From: Cristatella mucedo
Lineage: Eukaryota > Bryozoa > Phylactolaemata > Cristatellidae
Reading direction: 5' to 3'
DNA: 64,000 bases
Assembly (NCBI GenBank): GCA_009760855.2
Contig: WPIO01000102.1
Location: 496,001 to 560,000, forward strand
Below the pieces are notes generated by a model. The model did no database searches. It worked only from the letters and a program-made list of their open reading frames with translations, and had not been told where the DNA came from. The position numbers were made by a program, and so were the translations under genes. Shown here in pieces: positions 29,779 to 38,461 of this stretch. Within the stretch, counting starts at the first letter, position 1. Every line of letters begins with the position of its first letter.

Positions 29779-30212
29779 AAATCTTTATGAAATTCACTGT
29801 CCTGTAATAATTTTCACAATCAAGAACGACTAAAAGTATTTTAGATTCAATGTTGAATTTTCATCATCAAGCTTTAGTAAATCAATTATCCTTGTGGCTT
29901 TAACATCGCTGGCCATATGTTTTTCCAGCTGAGTTGACTGCTGCATCTTGAACCTTTTTTTATATGCAAAAGATTGCAAAATTGCTTTATCGTATCCCAA
30001 AAATCGTAAATTTTACCAACTCAATCAGATATCTATTTGTTGATTGTGATGTGCTTTATCGTCAGCTATATATGTTGATAAGCTGTTGATAGCCAGAATA
30101 ATTAAAGCAATGCATTTATATTAAAAAAAAAAAAAAATTTCTAAAATAATATGGCTAAAACTTAATGATGGCCGAACGTGAAAGATATTTAACTTTATCT
30201 CTAATTATCAAT

Positions 30213-30450
30213 TGTAACTGGCAATTTATAAATGCACACAATAAAATTAGTGCCAAATGAGTGCCATATTTATCCAACAGATCGAGATTGCTTAAACATC
30301 ACAATGGCAGAAAATATCTAGCTTAAACTTATGTAACTGGCAATTTATAAATGCACACAATAAAATTAGTGCCAAATGAGTGCCATATTTATCCAACAGA
30401 TCGAGATTGCTTAAACATCACAATGACAGAAAATATCTAGCTTAAACTTC
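30213..30450 (+). repeat. 119-bp tandem direct repeat, two units
   Basis: Units at 30213-30331 and 30332-30450, each beginning TGTAACTGGCAATTTATAAA and containing GTGCCAAATGAGTGCCA. They differ at only one or two bases, so the duplication is recent. No coding potential was seen. Confidence 0.9.
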
Positions 30451-30985
30451 ATTTAGCTTCTTTTTGGTTAGAGATATGATTTGCCAATCATTTTTATTTA
30501 TACAAAGAATGGCTTGTGGTGGTTTGTTGTGTATGGATGACATTTTATTGTTAAATAAAAATACAATTAAAATAAAACACAAATTCTATGCAGCATAAAG
30601 CCATTCAAAAATCCATTATGTTGTAAATTTAGCCTTATCAGCTCAACCGCACAAAAGATTTGTTTGGCTAGGTGAATTAATTTACTCCTGCATTGCCATT
30701 ACCGGAGCATCTAAGAATCATTTGCGGTAACTGGCTAAACGCTTATTTGAGAACAGATTATATATTACTGTTACTAGATTATTTAATATTGGGTAAGCAT
30801 ATTTACAGCCACCAACAATCTTTCGCTATAAAAAAATGCATATTTGTTGATTTTTGCGTATTTTAGCAATAAAATCAATATAGGTCAATAAATTGAACCC
30901 ACATTAGAAAAACAAAATTGAAAATATTTGATACTAATGACTTTAGGTCAGCTGCCCAATCGGCAATTTAAACCAAACACCAAAG

Positions 30986-31037
30986 CACACAAAAAGCTTT
31001 GAGCCTATTTTTTCTGTCTCAATGATTTTTTGACCTC
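30986..31037 (-). repeat. Duplicate of the serS 3' end
   Basis: These 52 bp repeat 31253-31304, the last codons of serS, with a single mismatch. On the minus strand they encode the same tail (VKKSLRQKK... type residues, ending near KLF). The copies are in the same orientation, 267 bp apart. Confidence 0.85.
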
Positions 31038-31251
31038 AAAGTTATTAATAACACCATACTACCAAACGGAAAAATACTTTAGCCCAACCAAACTAATAAC
31101 GCAAAAGCTAAAACTACCTAGATATGTAATATTGAGATGCCAATTAAACCACAAAACAGAACCAACTGGCGAACAATAAAAAAATATCACACCCTTGTGT
31201 ATAATATCCTTATATAGTTCAAAATAGAATTATTAATTATGACCAACGCCA

Positions 31252-32550
31252 TCACACAAAAAGCTTTGAGCCTCTTTTTTCTGTCTCAATGATTTTTTGA
31301 CCTCCCATATAGGGCTGCAAAACCTCTGGAATTGCAATGGTTCCATCGGCATTCTGATAATTCTCAATCACCGCTATCATGGCCCTTCCAACCGCAACTC
31401 CAGAGCCATTTAGCATGTGTGGAGCATCTTTATTTTCGCCTTTTATTCTGGCCTTCATTCTTCTAGCTTGAAAGCCACCAGTGTTAGAGCAGCTGGAAAT
31501 TTCTCTGTATTGATTCTGACCAGGAAGCCAAACCTCTATGTCGTAGGTCATTTGACTGGCAAAGCCAGTATCACCACCACACAGCATAACCACTCGATAG
31601 TGTAGTCCCAATCTTTTTAACACCTCCTCCGCAGCAGAAAGAATCAATTTGTGCTCATCGTCAGATTTACTTGGATTGCAAATTGAAACAAGCTCCACTT
31701 TAGAAAATTGGTGCTGCCTAAGCATACCCTTTGTATCCCTTCCAGCTGCACCCGCTTCGCTGCGAAAGCAAGGTGAATAGCTGGTTAGCCTGATTGGCAA
31801 ATCGTCAGCATATAAAAGGCAATCCATTGCCATGTTTGCCAGAGGTACTTCCGAAGTTGGAATAAGGTAAAAATCATCCGTTGTTTTAAAGCCGTTATCA
31901 AACTTGGGCAGCTGGCCAGTGCCAAACATTGCATTGGCATTTACCAAAAATGGCACAGAGCATTCCATAAAACCAAATTCTATGGTATGAAGGTTTAACA
32001 TATATTGCGCCAGAGATCTTTCTAGGCGCGCGAGATCCTTGTAAAGCACAACAAATCTACTACCAGCTAATTTTGAAGCGATTTCAAAACTCATCATGTT
32101 AGAATCCACGCCAAGCTCGTAGTGCTCCTTTGGGGTAAAATTAAATTCTGGCACAGTTCCATGGCGACTAATTTCTACATTTTCACTTTCATCCTTACCT
32201 TCCGGCACTCTAGAATCTAAGATATTTGGCATATTATGCAAAATATCATTTAACTCTTCATCATATCTAGAAACATCAATTTCTGCAAATTTTATTCTTT
32301 CATTAATGTGGGAGGCGTGTTTTTTTATCTCCTCTTCATCTTTTGTGCTAGCAGAGCCGCTGCGTTTTAGTGCTGCAAATTTATCGGCAATGGAGTGTCT
32401 TTCTGCTTGTAGCTCTTGCAACTCTATTGAAGATTTTTTTCTTTTTTCATATATATTTAATGCAAGATCCAAATCAATCTCAATATTTCTTTTTTTAAGA
32501 GATACTTCTAATTCACTGCGATATTGCTTTAACATCTGTGCCGTAATCAT
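31252..32550 (-). CDS. serS: Seryl-tRNA synthetase
   Basis: A 432-residue class II synthetase that charges tRNA-Ser, cytosolic. The N-terminal coiled-coil arm (residues about 25-105, Glu/Lys-rich) binds the long variable arm of the tRNA. The catalytic core shows motif 2 (SPCFRSEAGAAGRDTKGMLR, then QHQFSKVEL) and motif 3 (GSGVAVGRAMIAVIENYQ). Length and order are normal. A tRNA-Ser(UGA) gene lies 4 kb away on the same strand. Its 3' end has been duplicated at 30986-31037. Confidence 0.97.
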   Translation of the reverse strand: MITAQMLKQYRSELEVSLKKRNIEIDLDLALNIYEKRKKSSIELQELQAERHSIADKFAALKRSGSASTKDEEEIKKHASHINERIKFAEIDVSRYDEELNDILHNMPNILDSRVPEGKDESENVEISRHGTVPEFNFTPKEHYELGVDSNMMSFEIASKLAGSRFVVLYKDLARLERSLAQYMLNLHTIEFGFMECSVPFLVNANAMFGTGQLPKFDNGFKTTDDFYLIPTSEVPLANMAMDCLLYADDLPIRLTSYSPCFRSEAGAAGRDTKGMLRQHQFSKVELVSICNPSKSDDEHKLILSAAEEVLKRLGLHYRVVMLCGGDTGFASQMTYDIEVWLPGQNQYREISSCSNTGGFQARRMKARIKGENKDAPHMLNGSGVAVGRAMIAVIENYQNADGTIAIPEVLQPYMGGQKIIETEKRGSKLFV

Positions 32551-32707
32551 GCAAATATTATTTTAGACAACCAAAAACCACAAAGCTTGATTTTTATAAA
32601 TCACATTCTATGTGCAATCTACTGTTGCTTTTTTTAGTGAAATAAAAAGCAACTTTTTTGTTGTTATTTGCATCGCGAAATTATTCGCTTAATTAAATTA
32701 TTTATAA

Positions 32708-32998
32708 ATGAATTCCAAAGAAAGTAAAGATAACATTATAACTTTAAATGGCACAGTAACAGAAAAACTAGCCAACGCAAGATATAGAGTGATGCTGGAA
32801 AACAATCACGAGATTATCGCCTATAGTGCCGGAAAGTTAAAAGAACACCGTATTAGTATAATTGTTGGCGATGCCGTAGTTGTGGAGCTTTCTGTTTACG
32901 ATCTTACAAAGGGCAGAATAACCGTTAGAGTTAAGGATATTCGTCCAGATGGAGCTTCTTTTGGAGGCAAAAAAAAGCCCAAACCATTCAGGAAATAA
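32708..32998 (+). CDS. infA: Translation initiation factor IF-1 with C-terminal extension
   Basis: A 96-residue protein whose central 70 residues match IF-1, the OB-fold factor that blocks the ribosomal A site during initiation: LNGTVTEKLANARYRVMLEN, IIAYSAGKLKEHRI, YDLTKGRITVR. The usual length is 72, so there are about 5 extra residues in front and about 20 after it (GASFGGKKKPKPFRK), strongly basic. It lies 26 bp upstream of uppS on the same strand and may be co-transcribed. Confidence 0.95.
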   Translation: MNSKESKDNIITLNGTVTEKLANARYRVMLENNHEIIAYSAGKLKEHRISIIVGDAVVVELSVYDLTKGRITVRVKDIRPDGASFGGKKKPKPFRK

Positions 32999-33024
32999 AC
33001 ATAAATCTTAGTTTTTGTTACTTC

Positions 33025-33759
33025 ATGACGACAGCTAAGCTGCCAGCAAACACAGAGCTAAAAAAAATGCCAAAACATGTTGCAATCATTATGGATGGCA
33101 ATAGGCGCTGGGCCAAATCTAACAATAAAAGCCTAACGGAAGGATACGAAAGTGGAGCCGGCAACATCAAAAAAATAACAGGAATATCCATCAAAAACAA
33201 AATAGAAATACTTAGCGTTTTTGCCTTTTCAACAGAAAACTGGAAAAGATCAGAGGAAGAAATTGCCATCATTAAAAATCTACTCAATAACTACCTAGAA
33301 AGTTCGGAAATACAAGAAATAATAGATCTTGGCACACGAATTCACTGCCTAGGAGATGTTGCTAAATTTGGCAAAGAAATAGAGGAAAAAATTAAAGAAA
33401 TAGAGGAAAAATCAAGCACAAACAATGCCATTATTCTAAATGTGGCATTAAGCTATAGCGGTAGAAGCGAAATTGCAAAAGCAGCAAAAATCATCGCACA
33501 AAACGCAATCTCTGGTGTAATTCAGGTTGAATCTATAGATGAGGAGACCATTCAAAACCAACTCTATCCAACAGCAACAAAAGATGTTGATTTACTTATA
33601 AGAACTGGAAATGAGCAGCGGATTAGTAATTTTCTGCTGTGGCAAAATGCATATGCTGAGTTGTATTTTTCTCAGAAAATGTGGCCAAACTTCACAGAGG
33701 AAGACTTTAATCATGCAATACAAAGCTATCAAACAAGAGAAAGGCGCCATGGTTCTTAA
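33025..33759 (+). CDS. uppS: Undecaprenyl diphosphate synthase (cis-prenyltransferase)
   Basis: A 244-residue cis-prenyltransferase that makes the C55 lipid carrier for peptidoglycan and other envelope polymers. Signature segments are HVAIIMDGNRRWAKS (catalytic Asp), FAFSTENWKRS, DLLIRTGNEQRISNFLLWQN and AELYF. Length is normal. The product shares its donor, isopentenyl diphosphate, with the polyprenyl synthase at 9745-10746. The usual partner cdsA is not adjacent. Confidence 0.96.
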   Translation: MTTAKLPANTELKKMPKHVAIIMDGNRRWAKSNNKSLTEGYESGAGNIKKITGISIKNKIEILSVFAFSTENWKRSEEEIAIIKNLLNNYLESSEIQEIIDLGTRIHCLGDVAKFGKEIEEKIKEIEEKSSTNNAIILNVALSYSGRSEIAKAAKIIAQNAISGVIQVESIDEETIQNQLYPTATKDVDLLIRTGNEQRISNFLLWQNAYAELYFSQKMWPNFTEEDFNHAIQSYQTRERRHGS

Positions 33760-34452
33760 TTTATTTTATTATGAGTTATTTAACAATTAAGATAAACTTT
33801 AAATTGAATTATATAAGCACTCAAACAAAATAACGCACCGTCTCTAAGGCAAAAGTTGAAATCGGCATATTGACATAAATAAATCCATCAAGCAGATCGA
33901 GAGCGATTGGTGTTTTATTGCCTTTGTAAATTTGGAATTGATTGATTTTTTTCCAAAAAAGTCGGCAAGTAGAATATAATTGACAAATTCTCCCCACTGT
34001 CAAATAACTATCTTGGATTGTTTTATTTTATAAACATAATATCTTTATAGTGCTTTGCAAGCCATGTAATTCAGCCAAAAAAACAATAGGAAATCTATTA
34101 TTGACCGGACAAGCAAGAAAAAACTTGCTTTTTGTACTAATTTTTTATGTATTGGATTAAAAAAACCAAAAAATTAAGCCGCCACTCCAAGATCAGCATA
34201 AATAAATTAAACAAAAACCCAAAACAGATTATTGAAATTAATGGTCCAATATAGATTTTTAGTTTCCACAACCCACAAAGAACCAAATTATCAATCAAAT
34301 CCAAATAATCACACTATCCAAAGCGATAATAAATACAATGGCAGCAATCATTAGATGTTTATAGAAAATCATCAGACAGTAAATATTTTTATTGCATATA
34401 AAAAAACCCAAACAAAAGTTTATCTGTTATATTTGTATTAAAGTTAAATGCA
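33760..34452. other. Spacer without a gene
   Basis: About 690 bp of AT-rich DNA. A 60-codon minus-strand frame (33821-34003) is not supported. No hairpin or RNA gene was recognised. Confidence 0.4.
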
Positions 34453-35856
34453 ATGGTTGATTCAATAGAAAGAAGAGCAGCGGCATTATCGTCGCATAAT
34501 GCCAGAAGAACATCAAAAAAGGCATTCACTGATGATGGCTATGATTCTGGTGAAGAGGCAGGCAGCGAATTAAGCATCTCACATAATGATACTGAAAGAA
34601 CATTTGAAGATCGTCGCAGCAATCCAGGTCCTGAGATACCTTTCAGGAGGGATTTTCGAACACTAACGGCAATGAGGAATACAGATTTTGATACCTACCA
34701 AGAACTTTCGAATGCCTTGATGCATATAGTTTCGGATCCAAATTCGGAATTAATGCGGGCATTAAGAACTTCAATGGGTCAGGAGAGGTTGGCACAAATG
34801 CAACCAATGGGAAACCCAAATAAAGAATGGAAGGATGCCGCAGTTGCTACTATGGGAAATGAAGAGTTAATGGCATTGCAAAACACAATAACAGCAGCAA
34901 TGGGAGGTGAGGATCCATCCAGAATAATGGAGGCAACATTTGATATAACTCGCGGAGCAGCAGTCCAAAGACTTGGCAATGTTTTACAGCACGCAACAAA
35001 TCAAATGGCCTTAGAGCACGAATCTCAACAGCGCGCACTAGAACAAGAAGAATTGGCGCTAAAAGAAGAAGCTCAGAGTGCTGTAATGCAATTGGAATTG
35101 CTAAGAGCAACAAGAGCACAAAGAGTAGCACTCCAACACAGAGCTCTGGAAATAACAACATCAGCTGCAAACGAAGAAATGTCTGCAGTGGAGGCAATGC
35201 ATAAAAACTGTCTAGAATCAATCGATAGATCCGTTGCTTTTTGTCATAAAAAACTAGAGATCCACACAAAAAACCTAGGCAAGCTACATGACATGATGGC
35301 ACAACTAGAGGCAGATAAAGCCAGTAAAAACAAGCCCTTCGACTTTATTAAAAGATTTAAAATTAACGGCAAAATCAAAATGCTGAAAAAATCAATAGCA
35401 GCCGCAAATGCAGCTAGAGATGCAATAGAGGATGAAATTAAAAGACATACTGAAGAAAAAACGCGAGAGGCAGGAGAACACAGATTAGCAGGCCATAATA
35501 ACACGGAAGCAATGGCCACAAGGCTTGCAAAGGTTCTTGGCGGCAAAGACGTGCCTCGCATAAATAGCCAAGCAACAATAGCATGGAGTGAAAGAACTGA
35601 CCAACAAGAAGAAGCAAGATGGTCGCGTCACAATTCCGTTCAACAATTAATGAGCAGAAATCTTACAGCTCAACAGAGAACAGGTCAATCTCTTGACCAC
35701 AGCAGAGCTGTTGCGGCAACTTTGCAAAAATATACAAGACCAAGAAATGCAGTTGTTTCTGCAGAAAGATCAACACCACAAATTGCCACCACTAGCAGAC
35801 CCGTTACTGTTGGTGCTGATTTAAGAAGAAGTGATAGTACTGCAACAAGGGGCTAA
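34453..35856 (+). CDS. Unknown 467-aa coiled-coil protein; candidate effector
   Basis: No signal peptide or membrane segment. The N-terminal 60 residues are charged and probably disordered. Residues about 175-345 are long helices rich in Ala, Glu, Gln and Leu, consistent with coiled coil (NQMALEHESQQRALEQEELA, then LKEEAQSAVMQLELLRATRA). The tail is rich in Ser, Thr and Arg and ends LRRSDSTATRG. It is single, between uppS and a membrane gene, with large spacers on both sides. No family was recognised; an exported host-interacting role is inferred only from composition and context. Confidence 0.65.
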   Translation: MVDSIERRAAALSSHNARRTSKKAFTDDGYDSGEEAGSELSISHNDTERTFEDRRSNPGPEIPFRRDFRTLTAMRNTDFDTYQELSNALMHIVSDPNSELMRALRTSMGQERLAQMQPMGNPNKEWKDAAVATMGNEELMALQNTITAAMGGEDPSRIMEATFDITRGAAVQRLGNVLQHATNQMALEHESQQRALEQEELALKEEAQSAVMQLELLRATRAQRVALQHRALEITTSAANEEMSAVEAMHKNCLESIDRSVAFCHKKLEIHTKNLGKLHDMMAQLEADKASKNKPFDFIKRFKINGKIKMLKKSIAAANAARDAIEDEIKRHTEEKTREAGEHRLAGHNNTEAMATRLAKVLGGKDVPRINSQATIAWSERTDQQEEARWSRHNSVQQLMSRNLTAQQRTGQSLDHSRAVAATLQKYTRPRNAVVSAERSTPQIATTSRPVTVGADLRRSDSTATRG

Positions 35857-36114
35857 TGTTGGATTTGAATAAAGCCATATAAAAATACAAAAAACATCGC
35901 GTACAGCTAAAAAAAAATTTTCAGCATATAAAAATCACACTCGCCAAGCATAAAAACAACAAATCAATCAAAGAACAAAGATGCGAATCGACAATCAAGC
36001 ATCAAAAAAACCATCAACCATAAATATAATTTACTTTCATATAATTAATAAATAATAATCTTGATTTTTGTATTCTTACAAGAAAAAAATCAAAAAAAAT
36101 AATAATATTGTGCT

Positions 36115-37212
36115 ATGCTTGGCTTCATTTCTTTTTTTAGCAGCTTAAATGTAGTAGATTTAGTGGATGTTCCTGTTCCAAAAACCATCCCCCTGCCCCT
36201 TCCAGCGCCTTCTTGGCTTTTGCAGATATTGCTTATTTTTAGCTTTGCCATTCATATAGTTTTTGTAAATTTTATGGTTGGAGGATCCATTTGCGTAGCA
36301 ATTTACGAATTGTTGGGGATAAAAAACAAAAAACAAGATCTTGTTGCCCATACTTTGGCAAAAACCATAACAGCCAATAAAAGCTTGGCAGTTGTGTTTG
36401 GCGTTGCGCCGCTACTTATAATGAATACCCTCTATCCGGCTCATTTTTATGCAGCAAATGCCTTAACTGGATACTACTGGATTTCGCTAGTTCCGCTGAT
36501 TGCAACTTTATTTTTATCGACATATCTGCATAAATATACATGGGATAGGCCATTTTTTAACACAAAATTAGGAAAAAGAATTCACATATTAATTGGTCTA
36601 ATTAATTCATTAACCTTCTGCTATATCCCTTTGGTGTTTTTAGTAAATACCAACTTAATGCTTTTCCCAGAAAGATGGACTGGCGATGGAGTGAATTTTT
36701 GGTCTGCAATATTAATGCCTAATGTTCTTCCCAGATACCTGCACTTTATGACTGCATGTTTGGCACTAAACGGATTGTTTATAGCTTGGTATTTCGGCAG
36801 AATAAACACAACCCTAGAGAAATTAGCAAAAAATAACTTAGTTAAAGTTGGATACAAGTGGGCACTGTTTACAACAGTTGCTCAATTTGCCATTGGTCCT
36901 TTGGTTTTTTTTACTCTGCCGCCAATAGGAATTAACGTTAATACCATTATTTTAATTATTTTTGGCCCAACCTTGGCTATTGCAGGCATGATGATGATGT
37001 GGTCTGAATTGCACAGCGAAGATCCTGGTAAAAAAATATACTGGATCTTACTGTCAATAATCTCAACTGTAGTTATTATGGCAACCGCCAGACATCTTTA
37101 TAGAGCCAAGGCATTGGAATGGCATCTAAATTTAGTAGAAAACAAAACGCAACAATATATGGATTCGGTCGCAAAAGCAAATCAAGAGGCGCAAACAAAT
37201 CAAGCGACATAA
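36115..37212 (+). CDS. Multi-pass membrane protein, possibly cytochrome bd/quinol-oxidase-like
   Basis: A 365-residue protein with about eight membrane helices. It starts with a proline-rich entry (TIPLPLPAPSWLLQILLIFS) followed by FAIHIVFVNFMVGGS, and has His residues in helices (H47, the H of YPAHFYA, H at LHFMTA) that could bind haem. This pattern recalls a group of CydA-like proteins without the full cytochrome bd features, often annotated near cytochrome c genes. I am not certain of the family. A soluble helical tail follows residue 330. It is monocistronic. Confidence 0.6.
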   Translation: MLGFISFFSSLNVVDLVDVPVPKTIPLPLPAPSWLLQILLIFSFAIHIVFVNFMVGGSICVAIYELLGIKNKKQDLVAHTLAKTITANKSLAVVFGVAPLLIMNTLYPAHFYAANALTGYYWISLVPLIATLFLSTYLHKYTWDRPFFNTKLGKRIHILIGLINSLTFCYIPLVFLVNTNLMLFPERWTGDGVNFWSAILMPNVLPRYLHFMTACLALNGLFIAWYFGRINTTLEKLAKNNLVKVGYKWALFTTVAQFAIGPLVFFTLPPIGINVNTIILIIFGPTLAIAGMMMMWSELHSEDPGKKIYWILLSIISTVVIMATARHLYRAKALEWHLNLVENKTQQYMDSVAKANQEAQTNQAT

Positions 37213-38103
37213 TAGATTAAAAAATTGCGTAAAACATATTTCATTGATTATATGCCAAACACATAACAAAAATATAATATTAACAGTAAAATTACAACTT
37301 AGCAATAAGATTACATCAACCTAAAAGCCAACAAAAAGATAGGTGGGAATTCAAGATAGATAAAATCGCACTATGCATAGATGAATTGCCCAAAAACGCC
37401 AATATCCCAATTCCAAGCCACATAAAAAATTAAAATAGAAATTGACATTGACTAAATATTATTGCCAGACTGCCTCTTTAAAAGCAATAAAATCACATTA
37501 GATGTACAAAAAATAACCATAAAAACAAATAAAAAACGATACTCTTGCATTTATTGAACGCAGAAAAATTCTTACCAAGAATAATGGAGCTGCAAAAGAA
37601 CAATCACCAACAAAAAACCATTACTTCTAAGAATTAAAAGAAATCAATGATGCAAATGACATAAAAATCCAACAGAATCGCATATAGAGCTACTCTTGCA
37701 AATAAAATACATTACGCTAACGGTCATTCAATACAGAAAAATAAAGCTACCATCAGCAAAAATTAAATCATATAAACGCTAAATCTAATAGTCGCAAGTT
37801 ATAAAAATACCAGATGATGCCGCAAAGAAGATGCGAAAAAAATACAGAGCAGACAGAGAAAAAAACACAACCCAACAATAATGTGTTTGGGTAGATCTTA
37901 ATCTAGTGGCCGCAAAATGAAAAAACATTCATCGCCAAACTAGGCTAACTTCATTTCTGCCTCTTTTGTTGTGGTTGGAGAAATTTCAGGAATGACTGAA
38001 ATTCCATTTAATAAAAGTTTCTGATAAAGACCAGTGCCGCTGCGATTAAAAAAATTATCGCAAAGAAGAGTCAAGCAAAAACCAATCCATCACACCACAG
38101 CTA
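37213..38103. other. Spacer with a short gene relic near xseB
   Basis: About 890 bp. At about 37947-38087, minus strand, an open stretch encodes NRSGTGLYQKLLLNGISVIP and EISPTTTKEAEMKLA before a stop. It reads like the end of a real protein but has no start and an in-frame stop before it. The family is not recognised. The remainder has no gene. Confidence 0.4.
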
Positions 38104-38328
38104 TTATTTAAAAGAGTTGTTCTGACGATTGCTTACATCTATTTCTTCTATCTGAGTGCGAACCTCACTTAGCTTTTCTTCGCAGTGTTTTATTAAAAAA
38201 GAGCCCTCTTTATATAGATCTAACATCTCCTCTAAAGGGCAATCTTGCGATTCTAACTTGCTAACTATAACACTTATTCTATCTATGGATTCTTTAAATG
38301 TTTGGGTTTTGTTTTTTTTACCAGTCAT
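38104..38328 (-). CDS. xseB: Exodeoxyribonuclease VII small subunit
   Basis: A 74-residue protein with the XseB pattern FKESIDRISVIVSKLESQDC, PLEEMLDLYKEGSFLIKHCE, KLSEVRTQIE. Together with XseA it forms exonuclease VII, which degrades single-stranded DNA from both ends. Length is typical. xseA is not in the window. It is transcribed toward a relic-containing spacer and divergently from the 984-aa gene. Confidence 0.93.
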   Translation of the reverse strand: MTGKKNKTQTFKESIDRISVIVSKLESQDCPLEEMLDLYKEGSFLIKHCEEKLSEVRTQIEEIDVSNRQNNSFK

Positions 38329-38461
38329 ATAGATAATATATTTTTTTGAGAAAATCGTGTCTTAAAGAAATAAAAATCAACAATAACAAAAATTAGTTGT
38401 AAAATAATGTTGCATTGAATAACATATATTTATATTAAATTTTATTTTATAAATCCGGACG

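Larger units (their letters stand above)
29779..31251. other. 1.5-kb gene-poor region with duplications
   Basis: Holds the 119-bp tandem repeat and a copy of the serS 3' end (separate entries). A 38-codon minus-strand frame starting MQQSTQLEKHMASDVKATRI (about 29830-29945) is too short to call. No RNA gene was recognised. Confidence 0.5.

Noticed and set aside
30120-30140. A-run as a CRISPR or repeat-array edge
   Set aside because: It is a simple homopolymer; no regularly spaced repeats with unique spacers occur anywhere in the window.
34850-35561. Leu/Phe-rich minus-strand frames opposite the coiled-coil gene
   Set aside because: Antisense of Gln/Glu/Ala-rich helices always yields Leu/Ser-rich frames; no independent support.
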